From Richelia sp. SL_2_1 (GTDB lineage: Bacteria; Cyanobacteriota; Cyanobacteriia; Cyanobacteriales; Nostocaceae), in contig JAAUSO010000023.1 in the NCBI GenBank assembly GCA_012033205.1, positions 1 to 57,989 of the forward strand: DNA of 57,989 nucleotides, written 5' to 3'. Positions 1 through 12,537 of this stretch are shown here, in pieces. The stretch's first letter is position 1; the number at the start of each line of letters is the position of its first letter. The notes beneath the pieces were generated by a model. That model was not told the DNA's origin, did no database searches, and worked only from the letters and a program-made list of their open reading frames with translations. The position numbers were made by a program, and so were the translations under genes.

Positions 1-3000
1 ATATACCACGGTAAACAATCATTTCGGTTGTGTCGGTTAATAAAAGTATCTATGAATTGATTGCTTGCTGAATATAAACTTAATCCAAATCCTCCTAAAA
101 TAGAAGATAAAGATGAAATAACTATACAAAAATCTAAGTTTATATTCTGTAATACTTCTTCTAGTACTGAAATTTTATGGTGTTGTAATTTGAATATATT
201 TTCTAATTCAATTTTTGTAATTTCTGGAATGGAAGCAAATGTATGTTCGCGCTTTATTCCAGTTGAACAAATGACACCATTAATTTTTCCAATATTTTCA
301 GTTGCAAAGATTAGCTGCATTTGCTCATAATTAGTTTTATCTGCACGCAGTATTAAAACTTCTGTACCGTTATTCTCGAATGCTAGTAATTGTTGAATTT
401 TGCAACTTACTTCATCATCAGTAGCATGAGTTTCAAGCCATTGTAAGAAATAATCTTTTTCTGGGAATGTAGAATCCTCTATAAATATGAGTTTTGCTTG
501 AAAAGTTTTTGCTAAATACTCTGCAAGCACAACTTCAATACTTTCTAATCCACCAGAAAACAGGTAAACACCTTGTTTTTTGAAAGGTATATCGTCTTCA
601 GCTACTGATTGCAAGCTAACTGGTTCAAATGTTTGTACCCAACGATGGCGATCGCGATAAGCAATTACATCATCTGAGGATACAGAAGTTAACTCATCAA
701 AAAGTTTATCAACAATATGGCTTTCATAATATTCCTGTCTTTCCTTTGTGTCCTTTGCGTCTCTGTGGTTATTTAAATTAATATCAATACACCGACAGCT
801 AATATCAGGATACTCTTGCGGAATGACTTTACATAAGCCTAATATTGCTGCTTTCTCTGGGTCGAGTTTTTCATTACCATTAACATCTTGAATATTATTT
901 GATATAACCCAAATTTGTAAACTATTGCTAATTTTCAGCTTACTAAGGCTTTGCGTTAAAAATAATAAACTGTTGAATTCTAAATAGTTACCTAGTTGAT
1001 TTGTTTCATCTTGACTTACGCTCCATAAATAAGCAATATGTTCTGGGTTATGGTCTAATGATACTAATTCTTTAAGCAATATATCATAGTCTTCACCTAT
1101 CAATGGATTAATTGTATAAATATCTTCACTTAATTTGCTAAACTGTTCTTCTTTTTGAACAGTAATGATCTTTTTATTTTGATTTTTAAATACTTCAACT
1201 AATTGCTTGCCTATTCCCAAATCATCAATAAAAAACAGCCATTTTTCTGATTTTGATTCTATTTGAGTGGAGGATGTTCCTGCTAGTAAAGAGCGTTTCC
1301 ATGAAGGCACATAAAAGCAGTCAGCAATATCTTGTTTATTATCTAATGTGGTTATTTTTTGATTTATAGAAGGGGAAGGGGATTTGGCATCAATCCAATA
1401 TCTTTGTCTTTCAAAAGGATAAGTTGGTAAAGGAATGCGATGACGACGCTCCTGGGTATAAAATCCCGACCAATCTATTTCTACACCTCCGAGCCACAAC
1501 CGACCTAATGTTTGTAATAAAAACTTAACATCTGAAGAATTCTCTTTGACATGGCGTAAGGAACTTAATACCTGTTGTTTAGCATCTTTTTCTAAATGCT
1601 GTCTCGTCAACGTGCTTAAAGTTCTTCCCGGTCCCACCTCCAGAAAAACACCTTCAAACTGCTGTAATAACTGCGATATTCCATCCGAGAATCTCACAGT
1701 TTGTCGTAAATGTTGGCACCAGTAATCCGGATTTGTCGCTTGTTGTTCGCTAATCCAATCACCAGTTACGTTGGAAATAAAGCGTAACTTTGGCGAATTC
1801 AGTTTAACTTTTTTGATAACCTCAAGAAATGCTTCTAAGATGGGTTCCATCATCTGGGAATGGAAAGCATGAGACGTATGCAACAGCCGACATTCAACTT
1901 CTTGAGAAGATAATTGCTTTTCTAGGGCTGCAACTGCTTCATTAGTTCCTGATACTACACAAGATTCGGGGCTGTTAACTACTGCAATTTGTAAGGATTG
2001 TTGATACAACTGATTTCCATCAAGGAGCAGTTGTATATCTTTTTCTGGAAGCTTGATTACCAGCATACTTCCTGTGGATACTTGTTGCATCAATTGCCCT
2101 CTTCTTGCCACAATTTTTAAAGCATCTTCTAAAGAGAACACACCTGCAATTGTTGCGGCAACATATTCCCCAATACTATGACCAATCATTGCTTCTGGAC
2201 GCACTCCCCAAGACATTAGTAACTGAGCCAAGGCATATTCTGTAACAAATAATGCAGGTTGAGTCAGAGATGTTTGTTGGAGTTGATTTGAAGCAATTTC
2301 AATCTCTGCTTGTTTGGGGTAAAGTAAAGAACGGATATCAAGACCAAGGTGTGGTTGTAAAATTTCAGCACAGATATCTACGTGTTCTTTAAATATCGGT
2401 TCTACTTCATACAGTTCCTTCCCCATGTTTGCATATTGTGAGCCTTGTCCCGAAAACATGAAGATAACTTGAGTATGACCTGGCTTACAGTGGCGACTCA
2501 AAATACGTTGTGGGTCTTGGCTGTGAAGCGATTTCACCGCATCATCTAGGTCTTGACAAATTACTACGCGGCGATAGTCAAAATCTCGGCGACCAACTTG
2601 TAAGGTATAAGCTACATCAGGTAGAGTAATATCGGGGTTTTGCTCTAAATAATCGCCCAGTTGTACTGTCAGAGTGTCTAAAGTTGTGCTGGTTTTGGTT
2701 GATAAGAGTAATAATTGGTAAGGACGGGAAGGACTCGAAGCTTCGATGGTTGGAGCTTCTTCTAAGATTACATGGGCATTAGTCCCACCAATACCAAAAG
2801 AACTTACACCTGCTCTGCGGGGTGTACCGTTAGTTTTCCATTCTGATAACTTATTGTTAACGTAGAAGGGACTATTGGCGAAATCTATCTGGGGATTTGG
2901 TTCTTGAAAGTGCAAACTCGGAGGTATTTGTTTATGTTTTAGTGCTAGTACAGTTTTAATTAATCCTGTTACCCCCGCTGCTGTATTCAAATGTCCGATA

Positions 3001-4080
3001 TTGGTTTTGACTGATCCGATCGCGCAAAAGCCTTTTTTATCTGTACTGGCACGGAAGGCTTGTGTAAGAGCTGTGATTTCAATCGGGTCTCCTAAAGGAG
3101 TTCCTGTTCCATGTGCTTCAATATAATTGATGGTTTCTGGTTCAACCCCAGCTAAAGCTAGCGCTTCTAAAATCACTTCTCTTTGACCATCAACACTGGG
3201 AGCGGTGTATCCAACCTTTAAAGAACCATCATTATTGATAGCTGAAGCTTTGATTACTGCATGAATACAGTCACCATCCGCAACAGCGTCTTCTAATCGC
3301 TTCAAGACCACAACACCCAAACCGCTGCCGAAAATAGTTCCTTGAGCTTGAGCATCAAAGGCTCGGCAATGTCCGTCAGGAGAATTAATCCCTCCTTCAG
3401 TATACAAATAACCAGTTTTTTGGGGAACTTGTATCGAAACACCACCTGCAAGTGCAATATCGCTTTCGCCATTTAATAAACTTTGGCAGGCTAAGTGGAC
3501 TGCAACTAGTGATGTAGAACAAGTGGTCTGAACATTTATACTCGGTCCTTTAAGATTTAACTTATAAGAAATCTGTGTAGGTAGATGGTCTTTATCATTG
3601 CCAATAAAAATTTGGAATGTATCGGCTGATTTTATAAAATCATGATTGGGATATAAATTTGATAATAAGTAATTACTAACAGTAGTACCAGCAAAAAGAC
3701 CTATTTGACCAGTGTAAGTTTCCGAATCATAACCAGCATTTTCTAAAGCTTCCCAAACACATTCTATGAAAATCCGGTGTTGTGGATCTGTAATTTCTGC
3801 CTCTCTAGGGGTGAAGCCAAAAAATGAAGCATCAAATAGCGCTGTATCTTCTAATATAGTACCTGCTTTTACATATTTAGGGTCTTTCAGTGATGCTGGG
3901 TCTACTGGTGTAGATGCTAATTCTTCATCAGTAAAAAAACAAATTGACTCTACGCCATTTTGCAAGTTTCGCCAAAATATATCGATGTTATTGGCATCAG
4001 GAAAACGACCGGACATACCGATGATAGCAATTTCATCTTTATCATTAAAGTTATTAACTAAATTATTTTTTATTTTCCAT
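1..4080 (-). CDS. Type I PKS module KS-AT-degenerate KR (3' end outside window)
   Basis: This is the last visible subunit of the assembly line and it continues past the left edge. In order it has a ketosynthase (about residues 10-430; active-site VQTTCSTSL near 187, EAHGTGT and KTNIGHL downstream), an acyltransferase (GHSIGEY near 637; HAFHS, the malonyl-type motif) and a ketoreductase-like region from about 1150. The KR nucleotide motif reads SGGLESIE instead of TGGxGxxG, so it is probably inactive. The frame is open from the window edge to about 4014. The only good start, an ATG at 4080 with AAGGA upstream, is in another frame: it meets a stop after five codons unless the T6 run at 4066-4071 gains one base. 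That points to an indel there. It lies 85 nt after the NRPS gene, probably in the same operon. Domains are clear; the start and completeness are not. Confidence 0.88.
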
Positions 4081-4165
4081 TTACAATCCTTTCTTGTTAC
4101 GTTTGTTTCAACTTTTATAGTCTAGGAGCAGCACATTTCACAAAATGACCAAATAGCCTTTATTC

Positions 4166-7100
4166 TTAATTAGATTTATGCTTTGCATCTCGATGATTTT
4201 GCCTCGCTTGTTTGCGACGATTCATTGAATCTGTGCGACTTTTGTTTTGAGCAGCATTTTCTCGAATAAATTGTTGCTTATCTTGTAATTTAGTTAAATA
4301 TTTGGTCAAATAGTTGATGGTTGGATATTGAAAAATATCAACTAATGAAAGTTGCTGAAATATTTTTTGCAACTTACTATGAACTTGAACCAAAAGTAAT
4401 GAATGACCGCCTAGTTCAAAGAAATTATCATGAATACCAACTTCTTCAATACGAAGAACTTCTTGCCAAATATTAGCAATCGTTTTTTCTACCTCAGTTT
4501 GAGGTGGTAGATAAACTGCTTCCAGTTCAGGGCGTACTTGGTCAGGTATAGGTAGTGCTTTGCGGTCAACTTTGCCATTAGGTGTTAATGGTAGTGCCTC
4601 TAAAGTCAGCAAAGCATTTGGAATCATGTAGTTTGGTAACTTTGATGCTAAAAATTCCCGTAATTCGGTAATTGTCAATGTTTGCTCTTTTTGAGAAACT
4701 ATATAAGCTACTATTCGTTGAGAATCTACCTTATCTTCCCTGACTAGTACTACAGCTTCTCGCACTGCTGGGTGTTGACTGACAACTGCTTCAATTTCTC
4801 CCAGTTCGATGCGAAAACCGCGAATCTTGACTTGATGGTCAATACGCCCTACAAATTCGATATTCCCATTCGGCAGCCAACGGGCTAAGTCGCCAGTCCT
4901 ATATAACCTTTCTTCTGCTCCCGTTTTAGTTTTATGCTTGTCCTTCGTAAACGGATTGGGAATAAACTTTTCCTGGGTTATCTCGGGCAGATCCAAATAC
5001 CCTTGTGCTAGTCCATCACCTCTTACATATAGCTCACCCGTAACACCTTGCGGGAGAAGACTGCCATACTTGTCCAGGATATAAATTTGTGTATTTGCAA
5101 TTGGTTTTCCAATCGGGATCGTATTTTTTTTCAAATATTCTTCTAAAACTTCTCCCATATCTGTTTTTAATTCGTCCGCCAACTGCAAAGGTATCGCTTT
5201 TTTATACTCCACAGCAGCTTCTGTATCACTTAAACCAATTCTTTGTACGGTTCCATTTTTTAGATTATCAAGTTTTTCCTTGCTTCTTGCTTCAATTTGA
5301 TTTGCAATTCTTAGTTGATCCTCAAGAACACTCTGTAAATCACGAGCAGTCGTATTAGGATTGGATAAAACAGCCCGAAATACAACTATTTCTTTTTCCT
5401 CATCATAAGAACTGTCCATCAGAATGGTCTTGGATGCAAAAGTCAGTCCTTGTTCAAACTGTTCTTTTTGTATCTGTGTATTAAGTTGATTAATTCTTTG
5501 GATATCATAGTCACTCAAAGATTTTTGTGTTGCTTTTGCTCTTAAATCTTCAGGGACATATCGATAATTAACGATATTTAAGGCTGGTTCCATTATCAGT
5601 TCAAATGGTTCTAATTGCTCAATAAGTCTGGAAAAATATTGGGCTTTCTCTATGCCATTGTTAATTAGAATCTCGTATCCCTTTTTACCGATAATATGAA
5701 GTGCCCCGTGTAAGCATAACGAAATCGCCGAGCGTGACCCCTCAATTGTGAAGCGTCCTACATCGAATGTATCTCGCTGAGCCTGGTAACGGGCCGTGGT
5801 TTCAGCAAAGTTTAACATCTGCGGGTCTTTAAACAAACAAACACTAATACCCTGGGGTAGGTATAACTGTTTATGTCCACAAATAGTTATAGAATCAGCT
5901 TTGTCAATCCCTTTCAATTTTCCTTTGTGCTTGTCGGAAAATATCGTCGCACCACCCCAAGCTGCATCCACATGAAAATGAATGCCGAATTCCTGCGCTA
6001 TATCGCCCATTTCCCATAAGGGATCGATTTCACCAGTTTCTGTTGTTCCAGCGATGCCCACAAGTGCCAGGATGTATAACTTATTTCTCTTGCATTCTAT
6101 TATTTTTTCTTTGAGCAGATTGATATCTAACTTCTCGTCATCATTACTGTCAATAAAAACAATGTTGTCTGTCCCCAAACCTAACATCGAAGCTGCTTTG
6201 TTGAGAGAGTAATGCATTAACCGAGAGCCGATGATAACGATATCGTCATACCCCTTCTTACTCAGAACCTTGTAAAGGCTTTCTGTTGCTAACTCACCAG
6301 AGTTTTCTTTACTTAATAATCCCGAATTTCGCGCACACAGCAAGGCACTGATGTTTGCTGTTGTACCGCCAGTTGTTATAATACCCAAATTTCGATTTTT
6401 TTGCTGAATATTTGACTCGTAAAATTCACCATTAAATCCATAAACAAGACGATGCAACATGGCGATCGCCTCTCTTTCCAAAAATATCAAAGACTTTGAT
6501 GTCTCAATTTTAACCAGATTTTGGTTCAATCGCGAGATCATCTTGCTCATATCGTGCATAAAATCAGGCAAAGCGGATGTCATATGCCCAATGTATGTAG
6601 GAGACCCCGTATCGATTGTATATGGAAGCACTTCTTGGGAAAATTTATCGTAATAATCGTCAACTTTTATAGGATATGAGGGCAACTCGCTCTGTTGAAA
6701 TTTTGTAGCTAGTATTTCTGGACTAATGCCAGGCTTGGTAAAAGGTTTGTGGTGAACCCCAAGAACCTGGTTTTCAGTTGCATCACGAACAACTTCTGGC
6801 TTGAAATATTGCAGTATTCTTTGACGTGTTTCCCAAAAATTGACTTCAAAGAATGTAACATCAGCAGCAACTTCACTTGAGCCGTAGAGATTGAACAATC
6901 TGGCAGAACTGAGTTTCTGGTGAAATGACTCAGCTAACCCTATTGGCAGGGCTTCGCCGCTGCAAAATACATATTTGAGATATCGAAGTTTTGTCAGTTG
7001 TTCAGGCGCATTGTCCAGAATCGCTTTGAGCAGGGATGGAACAACAACAATTCTAGTTATCTTTTTATCGCTCAACAGGCTCATTAGCCTGGAAACATCG

Positions 7101-10100
7101 CCCCGTATACTATCTGGAACCACCACCAGCGGAATTCCTTTGAGAAGGGGAGAAAATATTTCCGCAACATGATCGACAAAATTGATGGAGGTTTTTTGAA
7201 TGCAAATCTCCGAAGCCGCAAATGGTAGCGTTTCCCAGATCCAATGCAAGCGATTGACAATGCCACGAACCTTACCGAGAACCGCTTTGGGTTTTCCGGT
7301 GGAACCGGACGTATAGATTGCGTATGCCAAGTCATCGGGTGTTGTTTGAAGATTTAAATTTTCAACGCTTTCTCTAGCAATGGCATCCCTATCCCTATCT
7401 AGACAAACGATATGGGCGTTTTGAGAAGAAATCTTTTCGGACAAAGACTCCTGAGTCAACAGGGTACGCACATTAGAATTTTCTAGCATGAACGCCAATC
7501 GTTCTTGCGGATAGTTCGGATCTAACGGCACATATACGCCATTGGCTTTGAGAACAGCCAGCAAGCTCACCATCTGCTCCAAGGATGGCTCAAAACATAT
7601 TCCCACCAGCACTCCCGAACCAACTCCGAGAGACTGTAAATAATGTGCCAGTTGATTTGCCCATTGGTTCAACTGTCGATAGGTCAGTTGTTGGTTTTCA
7701 AATATCACTGCCACCGATAGGGGCGTTTTTTCTACCTGGGCTTCAAATAACTCATGAATACATAGGAGGGGATATTCAACTTCTGTATTATTCCATTCCC
7801 ACAGTAATTGATGCTGCTCAGATTCAGTTAATAGTGGTAACTCTGACAAACGCTGTTGTGGATTAGCAATAATTCCAGATAACAACGTTTGTAAATGGGC
7901 AGCCATTTTTTGTATAGAATTTTCTTCAAATAAATCAGTATTGTATTCTAAGCTTCCAACCAACCCCGACTCGGTTTCTGTCATATATAGGGTTAAATCA
8001 AACTTAGAAGTATTATTATCGCCTTCCAAGGGAGTTAAAGTTAAACCAGGCAACCCTAAAGCCGACATTGGAGCATTCTGAAGTACAAACATCACTTGAA
8101 ACAATGGTGCATAACTTAAATCTCGCTGTGGTTGTAGTCGCTCAACTAACAACTCAAAAGGCAAATCCTGATGTGCATAAGCTCCTAGTGCTACCTCTCG
8201 TACCCGTTTTAACAGTTCTTCAAAACTGGGGTTTCCTGCTAAGTTAGTTCTTAACACCAGGGTATTGACAAAAAATCCAATTAACCCTTCTATTTCCGTC
8301 CGATTACGGTTAGCAATCGGCGAACCAACCACAATATCTTCTTGCGCTGTATAACGCCATAGCAGTGTTTGGAAACCTGCTAACAGGGTCATAAATAATG
8401 TAGTTCCCTGCTGCTGACTTAACCTATTTAAAGCGGAGGATAATTCTTTTGATAATTTAAATGAATAGGTCGCACCACGGAAAGTTTGAATTGCTGGTCT
8501 TGGGTGATCTGTGGGTAATTCTAATACTTTTGGTGCGTTCTCTAATTGCTTGAGCCAATAAGATATCTGGGTTTCTAGTACTTCTCCTTGCAGCCATTGA
8601 CGTTGCCAAGCTGCGAAGTCTACATACTGTACTGGTAGTTCTGGGTAGGAGATGGGTTTTTCATTAGAGAAGTTAGAATAAAGTGAAGAAAATTCTTGTA
8701 CTAATATACCAACTGACCAACCATCAGAGACGATGTGGTGCATTGTCAGTAGTACTATGTGTTCTTGTTCATCAAGACGTAATAGTTTTACTCTTAGTAA
8801 AGAATCGCTGCTGATGTCAAAGGGTTGTTGAGCTTCTTGTGTAATAGTATGTTTAATTTCGGCTTCTTTTTGGAAAGCATTCAAGGAACTGATATCTAGT
8901 ATTGATAATCTTATGGGCTTTTGTTCCGAGATTACAGCTACTGCTTGCCCTTCTACTGAAAGGAAATTGCTTCTAAGGGCTTCATGACGGCGTACAATTT
9001 CGTTGAAGCTTCGTTCTAATGCATTGTGATTTAATTCTCCCTGTAGCCTCACAGCCGCAGGAATATTGTAGAAGGAACTATTTGGTTGCAGTTGGGCTAA
9101 AAACCACAGTCTTTGTTGAGCAAATGATAGTGGTAATTGTTGCGAACGTGAAATCCGCTCAATACTCGTCGCTTCAACTGCTGAATCTAGCTTAATTGCG
9201 TTCTCAATTTCTTTTGCTAACCCAGCTATTGTTGGTTTCTCGAATAAGCAACGTAAAGGAAGCTCTAGTTGAAATACTTGCCGGATTTGAGAAATCACAC
9301 GAGTTGCAATTAAGGAATGTCCTCCTAATTCAAAGAAGTTATTATCAATACCTACTTTTTCTATACTAAGTACTTCTGCCCAAATACCAGCTAATAAATT
9401 CTCGATTGGTGTGGAGGCAGGGACTATATTAGATGATGATACTTGTGTTAGTTCAGGTATAGGTAGTGCTTTACGGTCAACTTTACCATTAGGGGTCAAT
9501 GGTAATGCCTCCAATATGACAAAAGCCGCTGGCACTATGTAGTTCGGTAACTTTGATTCTAAAAAGTTACGTAGCTCATGAGTGACCAGTGTTTGTTCTT
9601 GAGGAACCACATAGGCGACTATTCGTTGAGAATTTGCTGAATCTTCCCTTACTACAACTACAGTTTCTCGTACTGCTGGGTATTGACTAATTACCGCCTC
9701 AATTTCTCCTAATTCGATGCGGAAGCCGCGTACTTTGACTTGGTTATCAATCCGACCAATGTATTCTATATCTCCACTGGGCAAATAGCGTGCTAAGTCC
9801 CCGGTTTTATACAGACGTGTTGCTTCTGTACTAAAGGGATTGGGGATAAATTTCTCTGCGCTCAAGTCTGGACGGTTTAAGTAACCCCTAGCTACTCCTA
9901 CACCACCAATATAAACTTCACCCGTTACACCCATCGGAACAGGTTTGAGATATTTATCAAGTATATAAATTTGAATATTGGCAATTGGTTGACCAATGGG
10001 AACTGTATTTTGGTTAGATAATTTTTCTTTTTTACACTGCCAATAAGTGACATCTACAGCAGCTTCCGTTGGACCATAAAGATTATGCAGTTGAGCATTA

Positions 10101-12483
10101 AGTCGATTGAAGAACCGTTCTTGCAGTTGGGCTGGTAAAGCCTCACCACTTGCTATTACTCGCACTAGAGATTGGCATTTTTCTAAACCTTCTGCCTCCA
10201 GAAATGCTTGCAGCATTGACGGCACAAAATGTAAAGTCGTAACTCGCTGCTTTCTAATTAGGTTGACCAGGTAGTTGGGGTCTCGATGCCCTTCTGGTTG
10301 AGCTACTACTAAACGCGCACCTGTCATCAACGTCCAGAAAAACTCCCACACGGATACGTCAAAACTGAAGGGAGTTTTTTGTAAAACAGCATCTGCTGAA
10401 GTTAATTGGTAAGTATCTTGCATCCACAATAAGCGATTGCAAATACCACTATGGCTATTCATTGCACCTTTGGGCTTACCTGTAGAACCGGAAGTGTAGA
10501 TTACGTAAGCAAGGTTATCAATTGTGGTGTTGGATGCAGGATTTTCTGTACTTTCCGAAGTGATTTGTTCCCAGTTACTATTGATGCAAATTACTTGAGC
10601 TTTATGAGAAGGTAGACTTTCTAACAAGTATTGTTGTGTTAGTAATACGCTTGGTTGGGAATCTTCTAACATATAAGCCAAGCGTTCTTGAGGATAGTTG
10701 GGGTCTAGGGGTACATATGCACCACCTGCTTTGAGGATGGCTAATAGCCCGATGACCATATCAAGGGAGCGCTCTACACAAATTCCCACCAGTACCTCTG
10801 GTCTTACTCCGTGCGATCGCAAATAGTACGCTAGTTGATTTGCTCTGTTGTTTAGTTCGTAGTAGGTTAATTGTTGGTCTTCAAATACTACTGCGATCGC
10901 ATTACTGTTTTTTCTACCTGGGCTTCAAATAATTCGTGAATACATCGAAGGGGATATTCTACTTCTGTATTATTACATTCAACAAGCAATTGACGTTTCT
11001 CTTGTTCTGTGAGTAATGATAATTCTGAAAGGTGCTGTTGTGGATTAGCAACAATTCTCTCTAGTAAATTCCGATAATGTTCCACCATTCTTGTAATGGT
11101 GTTAGTATCGAAAATATCAGTGCTATATTCTACTAATCCTGTTAGTCCTCTATCGGTTTGTGATAGGTTAAAACGTAACTCAAACTTTGCTGTACCGTTG
11201 TCAAAATTCAAGGGACTCACAGTTAAATTTGAAAGCTCTACTGGTTCCACTTGTACTTGTTGCAAATCAAATTTGACCTGAAATAGTGGTACCATTTCAC
11301 TGAGATTTCGCTCTGGTTTCAAAATATCCACCAACTTATCAAATGACAAGTCTTGATGGACATAAGCCTTAAGAGTTACTTCACGTACTCTACTTAGCAA
11401 CTGGGTAAAAATTGGGTTTCTAGATAAGTCAGTACGCAGTACTAAAGTGTTAATCAGAAAACCAATTAATCCTTCAGTTTCTACTTGGTTGCGGTTGGCA
11501 ATATCAGTTCCAACTACAACATCATTTTGATTAGTATATTTATATAATAAAACTTTAAATACTGTTAATAATAATGTAAATAACGTTATCCCTTCTTTTA
11601 CACTTAAAGTTTTCAGGGCATCTGATAGAGTTTTAGATAATTCAAAAGATTGTTTTACACCTTTATATGTTGCAATAGCTGGTCGAGGTCTATCAGTAGG
11701 AAGTTTTAAAACAGGAAGATTAGCAAGCTGCTTCTTCCAATAATTAGTCTGAACTTCCAACACTTCCCCTTGTAAATATTTCTGTTGCCAAACAGTCCAA
11801 TCTGCATATTGAATTGGTAGTTTAGAAAGTGGTATTTGCCCAGCGTTTGTGCAAGAGGTAGATTGCTTGTTGGAGAAAAACTCATAAAGGACTTTCATTT
11901 CTCGAACAAATATCCCCAAAGACCAACGGTCAGATATTATGTGATGCATTGTTAATAACAGCACATATTCTGTTTCTGCCAGCTTTAGAAGGCTTATCCG
12001 CAGTAATGGTTTAGTAAGGTCAAACGGTTTTTCAGCTTCTTTAGAAGCTAACATTTGAAGCTCTTCATGTCTATTAGGTACCTCCTTCAAGTCTACTATT
12101 GGTAATTTTAATGGCTGAGAAGGAGCAATTACCTGAATCGGTATTCCCTCTGAATTGGTAGTAAAAGTTGTTCGTAAACTTTCATGTCTCCCGACAATTT
12201 CAGTAAATACCTTTCCCAGCAGTTCTATGCTTAGATTACCTTCAATTCGTAAAGCGCTAAAAATATTGTAAGCACTGTTATTAGGGTTTAATTGCTGGAA
12301 AAACCATAATCTTTGTTGAGCAAAAGATAAAGGTATTTCGCTAAAATCTTGTCTTTTTTTAATTTCTATTTTAGATATTTCTTGTGTTCTTTCTTTATTC
12401 AATCTTTTCTGTTTAAGATACTTCTCAAATACCATCCGCTGTTCTGGAGACAGAGCGGCTATTTGTCGTTCAAAATCATTCAT
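4166..12483 (-). CDS. NRPS C-A(Ser)-PCP-C-A(beta-Ala)-PCP with PanP-type decarboxylase inside the second A domain; frameshifted
   Basis: Two-module NRPS of about 2770 residues. Module 1 has a C domain (HHIISDRW near 182; the usual G of HHxxxDG is R), an A domain whose read-off code DVWHISLVDK is serine-like, and a PCP (LGGHSL near 1053). Module 2 has a C domain (HHIVSDGW near 1251), an A domain interrupted between motifs A5 and A6 by a whole PLP decarboxylase (about 1880-2453), and a PCP (LGGHSL near 2695). It ends in a basic tail rich in Arg, Lys and Gln that may dock to the next PKS. The second A domain reads VDAVFSLADK, close to the beta-alanine code. The frame breaks at about 10901-10906, where one base is missing after EKT beside a HIP1 site; both halves are otherwise open. 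The start ATG at 12483 lies 54 nt after the monooxygenase gene. Confidence 0.9.
5125..6845 (-). other. Embedded PLP-dependent aspartate 1-decarboxylase (PanP family) domain
   Basis: This stretch lies inside the NRPS reading frame with no stop at either junction. It codes for a complete group II PLP decarboxylase of the PanP type. Visible marks are the TGGTTANISAL phosphate-binding region, HVDAAWGGAT with the aspartate that pairs with the pyridine nitrogen, and the PLP lysine in GHKQLYLPQG (near nt 5870). PanP-like signatures are IGHMTSALP, LNQNLVKIETSK and YRYVPEDLRA. PanP enzymes convert aspartate to beta-alanine, in place of the pyruvoyl enzyme PanD. The insert begins just after the A5 motif NLYGSSEVAADVT and ends just before IPIGKPIANTQIYIL, which leads into A6. 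Family assignment is from recognised sequence; the substrate is inferred from family and context. A glutamate- or other acid-specific relative is possible. Confidence 0.9.
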
Positions 12484-12537
12484 GAGTATATATCCACAAC
12501 AACTAAGATTTGATTCAATAATTCCGACTAATAATAA

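Noticed and set aside
61-330. Plus-strand open frames over the first PKS
   Set aside because: The minus frame is open from the window edge to about 4014 with full KS and AT motifs; the plus frames are shadows.
5125-6845. PanP as a separate gene overlapping the NRPS
   Set aside because: The decarboxylase is in the same frame as both A-domain halves, with no stop or start signal at either joint.
7084-7335. Short minus-strand open frame inside the NRPS
   Set aside because: It is an out-of-frame shadow of the A domain; the main frame is continuous there.
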